Positions 9,917 to 20,645 of a stretch of DNA of 64,000 nt are shown here, one piece after another (positions within the stretch are counted from its first letter, which is position 1; each line of letters opens with the position of its first letter). The notes beneath the pieces are model-generated. The model did not search any database. It was not told the DNA's origin and saw only the letters and a program-made list of their open reading frames with translations. The translations under genes and the position numbers were made by a program. This DNA is from Prostheceraeus crozeri (Eukaryota; Platyhelminthes; Polycladida; Euryleptidae): contig CAJQUW010000558.1 in NCBI GenBank assembly GCA_907163375.1, positions 62,001 through 126,000 on the forward strand. The letters run 5' to 3'.

Positions 9917-10845
9917 TCACCATGGCAGAGAAACCTGCCTACCAAATTCCTTTTGTGCACACAAAACAGGCTTCTCTAGCTTGATGTTTAAGTCCTCTAA
10001 AATTGACAAAAGATTTCTTTAACCTGCACAAGTTACAATTCTAAATTTCGATCTATCCGATATGTGTTATCAAGTGCAAGAGGACACTGAACAATATGCT
10101 TCGTCAATGAGGTGAGAGACTTTCCAGACCGACCGACAGTAAACGAAACAAGCACATGCTCTGACACGAGTTCTGTCACCATAATTGTCTCCACAATTAC
10201 AAACATACTTTTTTTATATATCACTTCGGGACTGAAGACGTCGGCAAAGCATCCTTCACAGAGGCCAAAGTTGCTCGCCTGGCTGAAAAAGTAGCCATTG
10301 GACGGGAAGCAGGAAAAACATAGCATAACCTGTTGAATTCGGAACGAATCAAATTAACATATTCGTCTCCGTAAAAGGGAAGATTCACATAAACAGTTTT
10401 CTTCTCTGGACCTACATAAAACTTTCCGGTAATACAGTAACCTTGTGCTTAGCAATAAAATGAGAAGGATATCCGTTTCTCATCAATGTGCTAGTCAAAA
10501 ACTTGAACTCTTCCTCCAAAAACTCAAAAGAACAGATTCGCAGTGCTCTGTAAAACAAAGACTTCACAACTCTCATTTTGTACTGTAGAGGCACTAGGCT
10601 ATGAAAATTAGTGAGCACACAGACATTTCGAACTTTATCATGACAATTACGATTAACGGAGACATCAAGGTGAAATGCCTTCACATTCAAATTCACACGT
10701 GAAAGAAATGTTTTGGTGAACATCATTCAGATAAGACAACAGTAGCTCTCCATCTTGGACACTCAGGACTATTACAAAGGTATCGTCGACATGCTGACAA
10801 TAAAATTGAGTCAAGTTTTCTAACTCATTGGTTTTATATCAGATA
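9917..10845 (-). mobile_element. Penelope-like retroelement fossil, 3' half
   Basis: A broken remnant with several breaks. Parts recognisable in order on this strand: the end of the reverse-transcriptase palm with YCQHVDDTF, the thumb-like region with YKMRVVKSLFYRALRICS and RNGYP, the linker VYVNLPFYG, a decayed GIY-YIG endonuclease region, and the family C-terminus ending near KPVLCAQKEFG and SLPW. These blocks are characteristic of Penelope-like elements and not of LINEs. The remnant abuts a second copy of the same 3' end in the opposite orientation (10846-10982). Judged by its decay the element is old. Confidence 0.75.
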
Positions 10846-10982
10846 GATCGAAATTTAGAACTGTAACTCGTGCACGTTCAAGAAATCTTTTGTAAATTTT
10901 AGAGGCCTTGTACATCAAGTTAGAAAGGCCTGTATTGTGTGCACAAAAGGAATTTGTTTGGCAGCTTTCTCTGCCATGGTGA
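10846..10982 (+). mobile_element. Second Penelope-like 3' end, head-to-head with the first
   Basis: Carries the same C-terminal coding block (ILEALYIKLERPVLCAQKEF ... LSLPW) as the minus-strand fossil, now on the plus strand. The two form an inverted repeat of roughly 140-150 bases flanking the 9917-10845 piece. Inverted partial copies are a known habit of Penelope-like elements. Fossil only. Confidence 0.72.
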
Positions 10983-12132
10983 ACCATGTAGCTTTCATAG
11001 GTTTGACCCGTCTTATTTCAAACGAGTAGTCATTCGAACATATGTACACTGGCAAATTATGCTTGAATAAGCAATAATTGAACATTCACTACTGACATAA
11101 TTACTTACAATTGATAGTACTAACGTAGTCCTGCTTGAAGTATGACAATACTATCAAGATTCACTGAAGAATAAAGGCATAAGTTTTCATAAACTGTTCT
11201 ACATAGGCAGCAACTAAAATTAGCTTTTTAAGTATAAAGCAAGCCTAAGTGTCTAACAAAATGACTGTTTGGTATACAGTAATGGCTGTATTGCTCTTCA
11301 ATCCATCTCAGCAAAGGAGTTGCGATGTCTGGCCCTCTTCTGTTCAACAAAATTTATTTTGCCTGTTAGTTTTATCGGGTATTCATTTTTTGAACTATAC
11401 AGCTTACAGTGTAGGAACGTTTCGATGCGAGTGCATTAAATGTTATGGATTTTCTGTTATTTGTTGATGCACTTACTTGTTGATAGATGTGTCTAATCAG
11501 TTTTGATGGATCTGTTGATTTTCGATATCTAAATCAGATATCATTTCGAAGAGGAATGTGGCAATTTGAATCATTTCTTATGTACTGATAACCTGGTATC
11601 ATGAATTATAATGTAAATCGTAAAATTTTCACGACAGTTAATTTCGCGAGAATAAAAATAAGCTATTAAGGAATATTATAATTTTTATTTCTATTTAACC
11701 ATTCTCCGTGGGATCGTGCTTAAAAGTCTCAATTGTTTTTTAAGTATCACCAAGCAACAACTCTACTGTCATGAACAGTATGAAAACATATAATAAAGCA
11801 TTGCAAGACAATAAATATGCATGCTCATATGATTTTTTATTAGTTAGCCACTTAAGTTTTTAAGTGATATTTTTTATATGTTGTAGTTTTCGCAGTAAGT
11901 GTGTTATTATTCTAGCGATCTAGAATGGATTCACAAAATCCGCCTTTTTTAATGATTCGCGAAATTTTTTCATTTTACAATTTTTGATGCAGTTTTGGTT
12001 TATCATTGACGCGTCCGGAATTTATTTTCTAGATGGTTCTAGCAACCCTTGAGAAAATTCAATTTGAAAAAAGTGACAAACCTCAGAACGTGTACTTCAA
12101 TTTGTTGATGTCTTCCTTGTTTGTTTTTTTAG

Positions 12133-12525
12133 ACACCGGATGAGGCGTGGAGGAACACAAGAGAATCAGAGGAGGATATGATCATTCGAACAGGAGTTAA
12201 GTCCCTCCAGGAACCCAATCCAATGGAACAGAGAGGCGATCGTAAATCACGCAAAACAAAAGTTTTTGGTCCCACTTGTGATGGTATCGACACGTTGTAC
12301 CTAGAATCTGTTCCTGACATAAACTACGGCGATTGGCTTGTTTGGAGAGATATGGGAGCCTACACCATCTCAGCAGCCTCAACTTTCAATGGCATGCCGC
12401 GTCCTAAATTATATTATTTTCTCTACTGCCCAACTTTCAAGCAAATGGAGATTGTTAGAAGCGCCTTACAGCTGGACGAGCCAAATGAAGCTATCCCTAT
12501 GTCTACCATGCTTTTTGTTGATTAA
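12133..12525 (+). CDS. ODC1: Ornithine decarboxylase, terminal coding exon
   Basis: Continues the exon at 7109-7535 in phase 0 after an AG acceptor. VFGPTCDGID contains the catalytic Cys-Asp pair (Cys360-Asp361 in mouse numbering), GDWLVWRDMGAYTISAAS the cofactor-side Tyr, and STFNGMPRPKLYYF the conserved end of the barrel contact. The stop is TAA at 12523-12525. The tail after the catalytic domain is short, about 35 residues, with no obvious PEST-like degradation signal of the vertebrate type. Odd point: about 53 residues separate FDH of the previous exon from FGPTCDG, against about 25 in mouse; the extra residues are charged (RESEED, EQRGDRKSRKTK) and fall at the exon junction. No AATAAA was seen close behind the stop. 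Confidence 0.94.
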   Translation, partial: TPDEAWRNTRESEEDMIIRTGVKSLQEPNPMEQRGDRKSRKTKVFGPTCDGIDTLYLESVPDINYGDWLVWRDMGAYTISAASTFNGMPRPKLYYFLYCPTFKQMEIVRSALQLDEPNEAIPMSTMLFVD

Positions 12526-13226
12526 ATGATTGGAGGAGTTCTTGGTTGGAATGATTTATTTAGTGAAGACTATTTAATTTAATGTGAATTAATGACAGGA
12601 CTGAATCTATATTGGTTTCTGTGTTGGTATTTGTGATTAGTGTCTGAGAAATCCACGTTTTAAGTACAGCTGTCTGTTGGCCAACCGATTACCGACCAAG
12701 CCATTTTGGCCATTACAAAGAGGTAATGAGTTGACTTTTAGATGATTACCTTGACGTGTTTACACTTGTCTGTAGCAATGCTAAACTGAAAGTGGAAATA
12801 ATACAATAACAGTCGAAGCTTATCTTGAAATTCAGCTGCTTTTTATTCCTGCAAATTCGGGAATCACATGTACGTGATAGAAAACGGCGGTACCATGAAT
12901 GAATGGGGGAGGCTGGCTGCTGTTTTTGTATACTAGTCTTGTTAAAGGTTAAAGACTAAAGGTTAAAGACGCGCAATTAGCGTATTATATTTACGAACTT
13001 CAAGCATTTAGCCAAGAGCTACGTTGTTGGCTTAGTGAAAAAGCAGACCTACTTATTGTGTGGACGAAAGATGACCGTTATTTATCCTAACCATTTAAAC
13101 GAATTATATCATTTTGTCAACGTTTCAAATGCATTATTTCAATTTCTCTAAGACGATAAGAATAAATGCAGCAACATCTCTTACGATCAGTGAAAACATC
13201 GATGAAATAAGTGTCGGTGTGTATAC
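12526..13226. other. 3' flank of the decarboxylase gene, no other gene
   Basis: Probably holds the 3' UTR. A short local duplication (AAAGGTTAAAGAC twice near 12955-12970) is visible; nothing else recognisable. Confidence 0.4.
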
Positions 13227-13698
13227 CAGTGTTGCGATTCGCGCGTGTTCACACGCGCACGCGTTTTTTTGACAATTTGCGCGTGTAAGCGTGTTTTTTC
13301 CATTTTTATCCATTTTGCGCGTTTTTTTAAGTTTTCGACTTCTATTTTTGATAATAGAAAACTTTGGTTCTAAAATATCAAAATCAAGATATCAAAATTT
13401 CATGCAGTTTCTAGATTATCAAAGATCATTTAGGTTCATTAACATCTCACTCAATGGATAGCCTATAGGCCCACTGCTCGTATGCATCTACCACTTAAGG
13501 CGCGTGTGTATTTGACTTGTCCTGAAAAATATCAAAGCTCTTACTATCTGATCTGCAAATTTAAGCTTTGTAAAAATTCGTTTCATCAAATATTAGCGAT
13601 CATAGTTGCCATTTTGGCTTATTTGTAAGGAAATACATGTGCGCGTGTTTTTCGACCTTGCGCGTTTTTTTTACCCTACACCAAGAATCGCAACACTG
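13227..13698. mobile_element. Non-autonomous hAT element with 8-bp target duplication
   Basis: Perfect 14-bp terminal inverted repeats CAGTGTTGCGATTC (13227-13240) and GAATCGCAACACTG (13685-13698) are flanked by perfect 8-bp direct repeats GTGTATAC (13219-13226 and 13699-13706). C/TAG-type ends with an 8-bp target duplication are diagnostic of the hAT superfamily. Subterminal GCGCGTG/GCGCGTTTTT clusters at both ends look like transposase-binding repeats. There is no coding sequence; the element is 472 bp and would need a transposase in trans. Confidence 0.88.
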
Positions 13699-13706
13699 GT
13701 GTATAC

Positions 13707-15289
13707 ATAGGTACGTGGGTACGTGAAAAAGTGTTTTTTAAAGGGTATGGTGGTAATGATTGAAACAGCGCAACATACGTTTCAAACGTTAAAGGAATTT
13801 TTTGTGGTTGCTTGTAAGTAATTGTTTATTGTCTTACACGGGAGGAAATTCTGCTTGTAACACATTTTCGAGAAAAATTGAAAAAAGCACTCCCTACTAT
13901 GGCAAAGTTATTTTGTAAGATAAAAAATTAAAAAGTTGATAAAACCACTCGACGTATCGTCCACCGCGTACCTGTTCGTGGACCGATTTAAGGTAAGGTT
14001 GCCATAACAGATAGTGTCTTTTCAATTGGCTTCGAAAAGAAAACTGGTTGCAAACATTTATAAGTGGTAGTCTAAACACAACATTCTTAACTCAAAATGC
14101 AATTAGCTGTATACAATGTAAAAACGGCCCCTGCTGGCCTCGCTGTGCATTTCGCCCGGTTTGCATTATCAAAAATCAAGAGCCTGTATCCGGTTCCCAC
14201 TATCACAGATAAGCGCATGACGCATCGCTCGGTAATTCTCCCCTTTCAACTTAACTATAATTCCCTCGTATCACACTGTTAAACAATAAAAAACATGCGA
14301 GTACAGTACTGATTCAGGCTGGAGGAGAACGAGCACAGCATTTCCTAGCTTGGGGAAAGTTTTCTTTTATTCATCATTACATGTCCCTTGATTTGTTGTG
14401 ATTGAAATTTATGTACTACGAAAGTTTGAAGGTATAAAGCGGCATAGTTAATCAGATATCGCACTTTTGAAACCACATATTTTATAGTGAAACAGTACTT
14501 TTCCATTATATGTTCTTTATTGACAGATTGTGCACCTCTAGCACAGCAAATGACCATGAAGGAAGCTGGGGATTGCTCAATGATTGTTATCAATAAACAA
14601 AAGAATTAGATAGATTTAAATAGACAAAATGAAGGCATCAGTGCTTCCAGGCTTACTAAAGCTCACATGACGACAGTGTTTGGGTACACTTTCGTGTGTC
14701 TCTCGTAAAGATGTTGTACGTACTTATTTTCTGAAAAGCTGCTCACCGAAATGGTATCTGTAGAGCAGACTAGAGAAGTTAAATCTCATCTGACCGAGTT
14801 ATCCCATGAGATTCTTGACACTTCAATTTTCAACCCCTTCAAGAAGGTTGATATTAAGCTGTGCATGTTTGTGGGGCACCGGCACACACAGAAATCCGAC
14901 TTTTCGCTATGTTTTAGTGAGACTTGCATGGACAGATAAGTTATATCAGCACATAGGCTCACTTTTATCTCGCTTCACAAAGCGACATGCAACCGTGACA
15001 TAAGTGTGGCATATACTCGTACATGCACATGTAGACCTATGACATGGTGGAACACGATATCCCTATGCGCAAATCCTTCCAACTATTGATAGCATTAGAA
15101 ATCTAAAGTTTAAGAACATTTAATTTATTGGTTCGTTCCTGATATTTGAGTGAGTGTTGTATTATCACTGCAAATTCTAGTATTGTGTGGTTTATAGTAG
15201 GCTAGTTCTCGCGCAAAAATGAACCTTGGATGCCGTACTTTGCTCGCGTCAGAAAAGAATTTCGAACAGGCCGTTCAGTCTTTGAGAAA
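13707..15289. other. No recognisable gene
   Basis: AT-rich sequence with only short, featureless open frames on either strand; no motif, splice-bounded exon or repeat structure that I can support. Confidence 0.45.
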
Positions 15290-15400
15290 TTGATTTATTT
15301 ATTTAGTACACCAATAAGTGCAAGGAGCACCAAGGCAACACAGGAAATACATTCAGGAGGGAACAATTAGAAGTTACAATAAAACATAAAAAGCTTTCGT

Positions 15401-18175
15401 TTAAACTGTTTCACTGTTCACAATATCGTCGGGGAGGCGGTTCCAGTCATCTATAATGCGGTGGGAAAAGGAGGATAGGCGACAATTCAGATTTGTTGGG
15501 TGGCGGAAAATTTTGTAGTTATGTCCACGGGTTCGGGAAACACTAAAGGTGAAGAAGGAATTAGGATCACTTGGAGTAAGGTGTTTACATATTTTGAACA
15601 CGGTTGTAAGGTCCATAATCCGACGACGACATTGTAGTGTTGGGAGTTTCAGAGCTCTCAGTCTTTCTTCGTAGGGCAACGAGGATAGACCACGGATGCT
15701 TTTGGTGAATCGACGTTGTACACGTTCAATAGCCAGAATGTCTTTATTCAGGGAAGGATTCCAGACTGGGATGGCATATTCGAGTTGAGGGCGGACCAGT
15801 GTCTTGAAGAGACGAATAAGCAGATCGGCGTCTCGAGAGACGAATGTCCTGAGGATGGCAGATACAATGCGATTCGCTTTCTGAACACAGGTCAGAATGT
15901 GCCGAGAGAATTTTAGGTCTTTTGAAATCAGAACTCCAAGGTCTTTGACACACTTGGAATTATTCAGGAAACTTCCATCTAGACGGTAGTCCGAGGCAGG
16001 ATTGCGAAATCCAAAGTGTAGAATGGAGCACTTTTGGGGATTGAGCGATAGCTGCCATTTCTTCGACCAGGTGGTTACAGCGTTGAGGTCAGCTTGCAAA
16101 AGTTCTTTAGCTTTCAGGGGATCAGTGCGCTTGAATTCGGAGTACAGTTTTACATCATCAGCATATTTCAATAAAGAAGAGTTTGTCAAGGTGTCATCAA
16201 TGTCATTAATAAAGGCGACAAACAGATCTGGGCCTAAAACGGATCCCTGGGGGACACCAGAAATCATGCTGTAGGGGGAAGAATGCACACCATCCACGAC
16301 AACACTCTCAGTTCTATCCTCAAGAAAAGCTTTCAGAAAACATAGAAGTCTCCCTTCAATGCCCAAGGAAGTCAATTTCGAGAGGAGACGAAAGTGAGGG
16401 ACTGAATTGAACGCTTTTTCAAAATCGAGATAGATGACGTCAGCCCACTGACCGCGATCCACAACAGATGTTAAATCCTCGAGGAATTCTAAGAGCTGGT
16501 GGGTACTAGACGAATTGGATCGAAAACCAAATTGAGAGCGCTTGATTATATCATATTGGTTCCAGAACTGCCACAGGTGATCGCGAACAATCGACTCCAT
16601 CAATTTGGAGGCAGTACAAGTCAGGCTGACCGGACGGTAATTCTCTGCCTTCTTGCGACAACCTTTCTTATGTATAGGAGTAACCAGAACGTGCTTCCAG
16701 ACTAGCGGGATATTCCCCAGCTCAAAAAAGATCTGGAAAAGGCGAGAAAGAAGTGGAAGCAGAACAAAAGCACCTTGTTTGTAGCAGATATATTGAATGC
16801 CATCAGGGCCAGGGGAGGAGAAATTCTTCTTATGTGATAGGTGGAAGCGAATTCTATCAGGTGTGAAGACTACATCAGCGAGGCAGTGATCAGTTTGTGC
16901 ATGAACAGCAGGTATGGGAAGAGACTCAGAGGTGAAAGCAGATTTGTAGGAATCACCAAGAATAGTAGCTGAGTGTAGGGGATCATACACTACTCGGTCA
17001 GTGGACGGGTCGACAAGCGGACCAACGGTGGATCGAACCTTTTGTTTATATTTTACATAGTTCCAGAATCGCTTGGGAATGTCACTGTTAGCCAAAGATG
17101 ATTCAAAATTGTAAATAGATCTGCGGATTGCTTGTTTCAAGAGGTTAGATGTATGATTGCGCAAACGTCTAGCCTCTTCTGATCCGGTGTCAAGGAAGAT
17201 ACGTTCCGCCCTTCTGCGCTGTAGTTTTAAAGAACGAATTTCTGGAGAATCCCAAGGAGGTCTGTTACTTCGAAGATAATTCATGGTTGGAACTGCTGAC
17301 GATAAAGCACCGTGAATAGCGGATTGAAAAGAAGCCCATATCTCATTCACATCTTTGTGCTGGAAGCAGCTTTCCCAGTTATTGGAAGCGAGAATGGAAC
17401 GGTACAAGTCCCAATCAGCCTGCTTAAAATTATAACGAGGAGTCGACTTGGAAGAAATTGGTTTTCTTTCAGCAGAAAAAGCCAGTTCAGCCAAGACCAT
17501 ATTGTGATCTGAAGAGGCTAGAGGTTCAATTACATCAACGCGGGTAACAAGATCAGGAGTGGAGCAGAATAATAAATCCAATATATGCTCTTCGCGTGTA
17601 GGTTCAAATACAGTTTGGTAGAACCCTGACTCAACAGTGCAAACAAGAAAATCTTCAGAGTCTTTGTTGGAAGAAAGTGTCTCCCAGTCAATGTGGGGGA
17701 AATTAAAATCGCCACTTATTAGCTTAAACTGATGGGGAAGGGAGGAGGCTTCATGGAAGAGCTTGAATAGGACAGTGTCATTAGCTACTGATTAATTAGG
17801 AGGACGATAAACCACACCTACAAGAATGGAAGATTTATTCTGAAGATAAACTTCAGCCCAAACACAATCACTGAAGTTCAAGCTGTTAGCGACATCCAAA
17901 GCACAAGACTGAAGTGAGTCCTTAATGTAAAGGCAAACACCACCACCGCGACTACCACTGCGACGATCAGATCTGAATAATTTAAAGCCTGGGATTTGAA
18001 ATAAAGCATCATTAAAATTTTTATTTGCCCAAGTTTCAGTGACAGAGATAATATCTGGTTGGAGGTCAGAGATATAGGAATGAAAAATGTGAAGCTTGTT
18101 GACAATGCTGCGAGCATTCAAGTTAAGAAACTTAAGTGCAAGGTTAGGGCTCTTCAGTTTTTTGAATAAGTACGA
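15401..18175 (-). pseudogene. LINE ORF2: endonuclease plus reverse transcriptase, one in-frame stop
   Basis: One frame is open from 18175 to the stop at 15401 except for a single TAA at 17792-17794. The N-terminal part is an APE-type endonuclease (NARSIVNK, ISVTETW, GGGVCLYI, GVVYRPP; beyond the stop SGDFNFPHIDW and the SDH motif near 17505). The reverse transcriptase follows with SSPGPDGI, NYRPVSL, YLDFEKAFNSVPH, GVPQGSVLGP, the catalytic YADDVKLY (about residue 473 from 17581) and the thumb block SIRGLSSLPYEERL. Motif spacing and wording fit the CR1/Jockey group. Only one obvious disabling change is seen over about 924 codons, so the insertion is fairly young, although small substitutions could also inactivate it. 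Confidence 0.88.
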
Positions 18176-18564
18176 TCAAACCAAGAGGAGTCTCTTTGCC
18201 AGGTACCATCATCTCTGCGAACGAAGCGCCAAATAACCCCGGAGTCCCGTAAACTAAAACTCTCACAAGAAGAGCCATTGTCGCTCTTGGAAGCTTGTTT
18301 ATTCAGTTCGAAGCAGTGCCGACGGAGAGCTTGTCCTGAAGGCGAAAGGCTTGATCGAATGCGAACCTGGCTTGAATCACAAAAAAGGGGAGAAGCGGAA
18401 GAGAAAGCTGATTTGAAAAGCTTCGCGTCGAAAGCAGATTTAAAAATCAACCTGACCAGTCTATGAGAATTGACTTTCGGCTTGCCAATACGGATAACAT
18501 CAGTTGGTTCAGGACATGACGAGGAAGGAGAACTGTTTCTAATAGACTGAATGCTTGAAAACAT
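18154..18564 (-). pseudogene. LINE ORF1, C-terminal fragment
   Basis: Reads VIRIGKPKVNSHRLVRLIFK followed by a Ser/Arg-rich stretch and FELNKQASKSD. The RIGKP...HRLVRLIFKS pattern matches the RNA-binding C-terminal region of CR1/Jockey ORF1 proteins (RLGK...RPLKVxFxS). It stops at 18154, overlapping the open beginning of ORF2 in another frame, as in related LINEs. The N-terminal part is absent, consistent with 5' truncation. Confidence 0.6.
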
Positions 18565-20403
18565 TTTGAAAAAGTGAACTGTTTAGCATATTTTCATAAA
18601 TTCACATGCTCTTATATAAAAAAAATGCCAAAAGACTTTTGAGCTGCGGCAATTTAATTTAATTTTAATTGCGGGCCAGTAAAGTCGCGTCGACATTGGG
18701 CCGATACAGTTATGGTTCCTGATTCTTCGCTGTCGGCCATTGACGTTGCATCGACATAGCGCCATCAAACTGTCGCCCTAAATGCCATTAAAATGTCAAC
18801 GATAAATCCTGCATGAAAACCTGCCCCTGCTGCATTGAGACAACTCAATAATACCCATGTTATAATAATTGTATATTATTATATATAACAGTTATTAAAT
18901 ACATAATATATGAATAGTAATAATAATTATTCCTGATGTATTCAAGTAGCGTTCTTTTAAATTCCACCAGAGGACGGGAGAGTGATGGTCTCGAACTATC
19001 AATGCACTCAGACGAGTACTAATTTTCATGATATTTTACAACTAATAAGAAATAATGGAAATGCCGATCGAACCTCAAGCAAGCGTAATTTTGAGTCCAG
19101 TGGATGTATCAAAGCATCCATCAGGATTCAAAACTACCGAATTTAAGGTATTGAACAGTACTTAAAAATGAAAGAATCAATGAAGCTCACATTATACATG
19201 TAAAGTGAATTGCTTTCATTACAACACATACTGTACTTAAGGGTCTGTTCACTGGTCAATTGCGTCATACTACAATTAGATCTACGCAATTTTAACAATG
19301 AGAAAAAAAACCAATTTATGATATTCACTTCTCATACATGTAACATGTAATTCGTGTATTCTACTGTAATTTTGGTAAAAGATTTTTAGAATCTTTTAGG
19401 TTTCTCAACCAGCTTCAGGGCCACAAACATGGCAAGGGACAGTTTTGTGATTTTGGGAAATATTCTAAGTTCAAGAGCTACACTAGAAATTTACTGTATA
19501 TCATATAAATAGAAAGTCACACAGCTCCTCCCGCTCCTCTCCTCTCCAGTGAAACGAAGTTGCAGAGATGAAAAGAATATAGCCTCTCGTATAGTCGAAA
19601 TTCGGCAGTATCGATGTCTGTGACCATTAATTGTGTTCTAATTGAGTCGCTTTGGCAGAATCTAAAATGTTTGCACAGATTATTCGGAGCGTTTACTAAG
19701 GGCATCCTTTGACTTTACAAACTATTCTGCTAAATTTTAAATTCGAAATTCTTGCATGTTCTTGGAAAGATCAACGAACCGCTGCGATTCAAAGAATTTT
19801 GATAACTTGTTGCATTTTTTTTTGTAAAGTAACTGGTACATAAGACCACAGTCGATGCATCGGTTAGCGGATGTTGGGAATTCCGCAGTCAGCTTGACAA
19901 CGCTCGTGAGCTGATCTCAATTTAGTGTGGACACGATGAAACCGAAGGTGGAGTCATTTTTATGTGAATATGACGTTTCAGCTGATGTACGAGGAGAACC
20001 GGATTTGTAATAGCAATTCTGCAGCTGCTGCCCGGATTATCTGAATAGGTGGACATCCATGAGGTGCAAGGAAGGAACTTGAAGGTTCATTGTCTTTCAT
20101 CTTGAGCATTGTAGTTAAATGCAAGTTCGAAGAGCGATCTTTCAATGTCAGGGAGATCATGCTCAGCTACACCAGATGCAAGGTGACGAGCTGATGCTAT
20201 CAGTAGAGCGATCACCGCACAGTTTAGTCGACGGTTAGTCAATGAATTAATTGTTAGCCCAAGCAGTGTCTTCAGGTTGCTGAACAAGAGAACCTTATCC
20301 ATTACATTGCACGATTACTTCATGCATTAAGAGACGGTGATGTCGATGGATAAGTGCAATTTATTGAAACATTAAATTATTATTTTCATGGTCGAACGAG
20401 ACA
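18565..20403. other. No recognisable gene
   Basis: Contains an AT-rich tract (18840-18930) and several short open frames. The frame at 20087-20302 on the minus strand has a fairly protein-like composition but no motif or splice context that I recognise. Confidence 0.4.
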
Positions 20404-20408
20404 TCTAT

Positions 20409-20645
20409 TGTATTGACGCAAGGAAAAACAGCAATTCGTGTCAATAAGAAGGTGCTCTCTTCTCAATAGAACATGCTTATGTCATACTTCATGTGATATG
20501 AGTTTCAGCTTTATTCACAGCTAATGGTCAATAGTGACGTCACATGCAGTTAGCACAGGAAGAGGGAAAGTCGCGATTAGATAATCACACACAGACTTCC
20601 AATATGCTAACGGAACGGCAACGCACAACAGCTCAAACTCCCACA
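20409..20645 (-). repeat. Long terminal repeat (3' LTR of the minus-strand element)
   Basis: Begins TG and ends CA as read on the plus strand, and is nearly identical to 22771-23007. Confidence 0.92.

Larger units (their letters stand above)
7536..12132 (+). other. Ornithine decarboxylase intron (~4.6 kb)
   Basis: Begins GTAAGT and ends in a T-rich tract plus AG at 12131-12132. Both flanking exons join in phase 0, so no extra exon is needed between them. It contains a candidate hAT terminus (~9411-9500), an AT-rich low-complexity tract (~9500-9640), Penelope-like remains (9917-10982), and otherwise unremarkable AT-rich sequence. Confidence 0.8.
15290..18564 (-). mobile_element. CR1/Jockey-like LINE, probably 5'-truncated
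   Basis: A non-LTR retrotransposon on the minus strand. It contains the C-terminal part of an ORF1, then an endonuclease-reverse transcriptase ORF2. The 3' tail after the ORF2 stop ends in AATAAATAAAT repeats near 15290-15305, consistent with a short-repeat LINE tail. The first part of ORF1 and any 5' UTR are missing, as is usual for 5'-truncated insertions. No target-site duplication was identified by eye. Confidence 0.88.

Noticed and set aside
10033-10326. 97-codon minus-strand frame as a separate host gene
   Set aside because: It lies inside the Penelope-like fossil, next to and overlapping the linker and endonuclease remains.
9917-10982. DNA transposon with ~140-bp terminal inverted repeats
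   Set aside because: Both arms translate to the same Penelope-like C-terminus, so inverted retroelement copies explain the structure better.
20087-20302. Minus-strand 71-codon frame as a gene or exon
   Set aside because: The composition looks protein-like, but there is no recognisable motif, no supporting splice sites and no partner exon.
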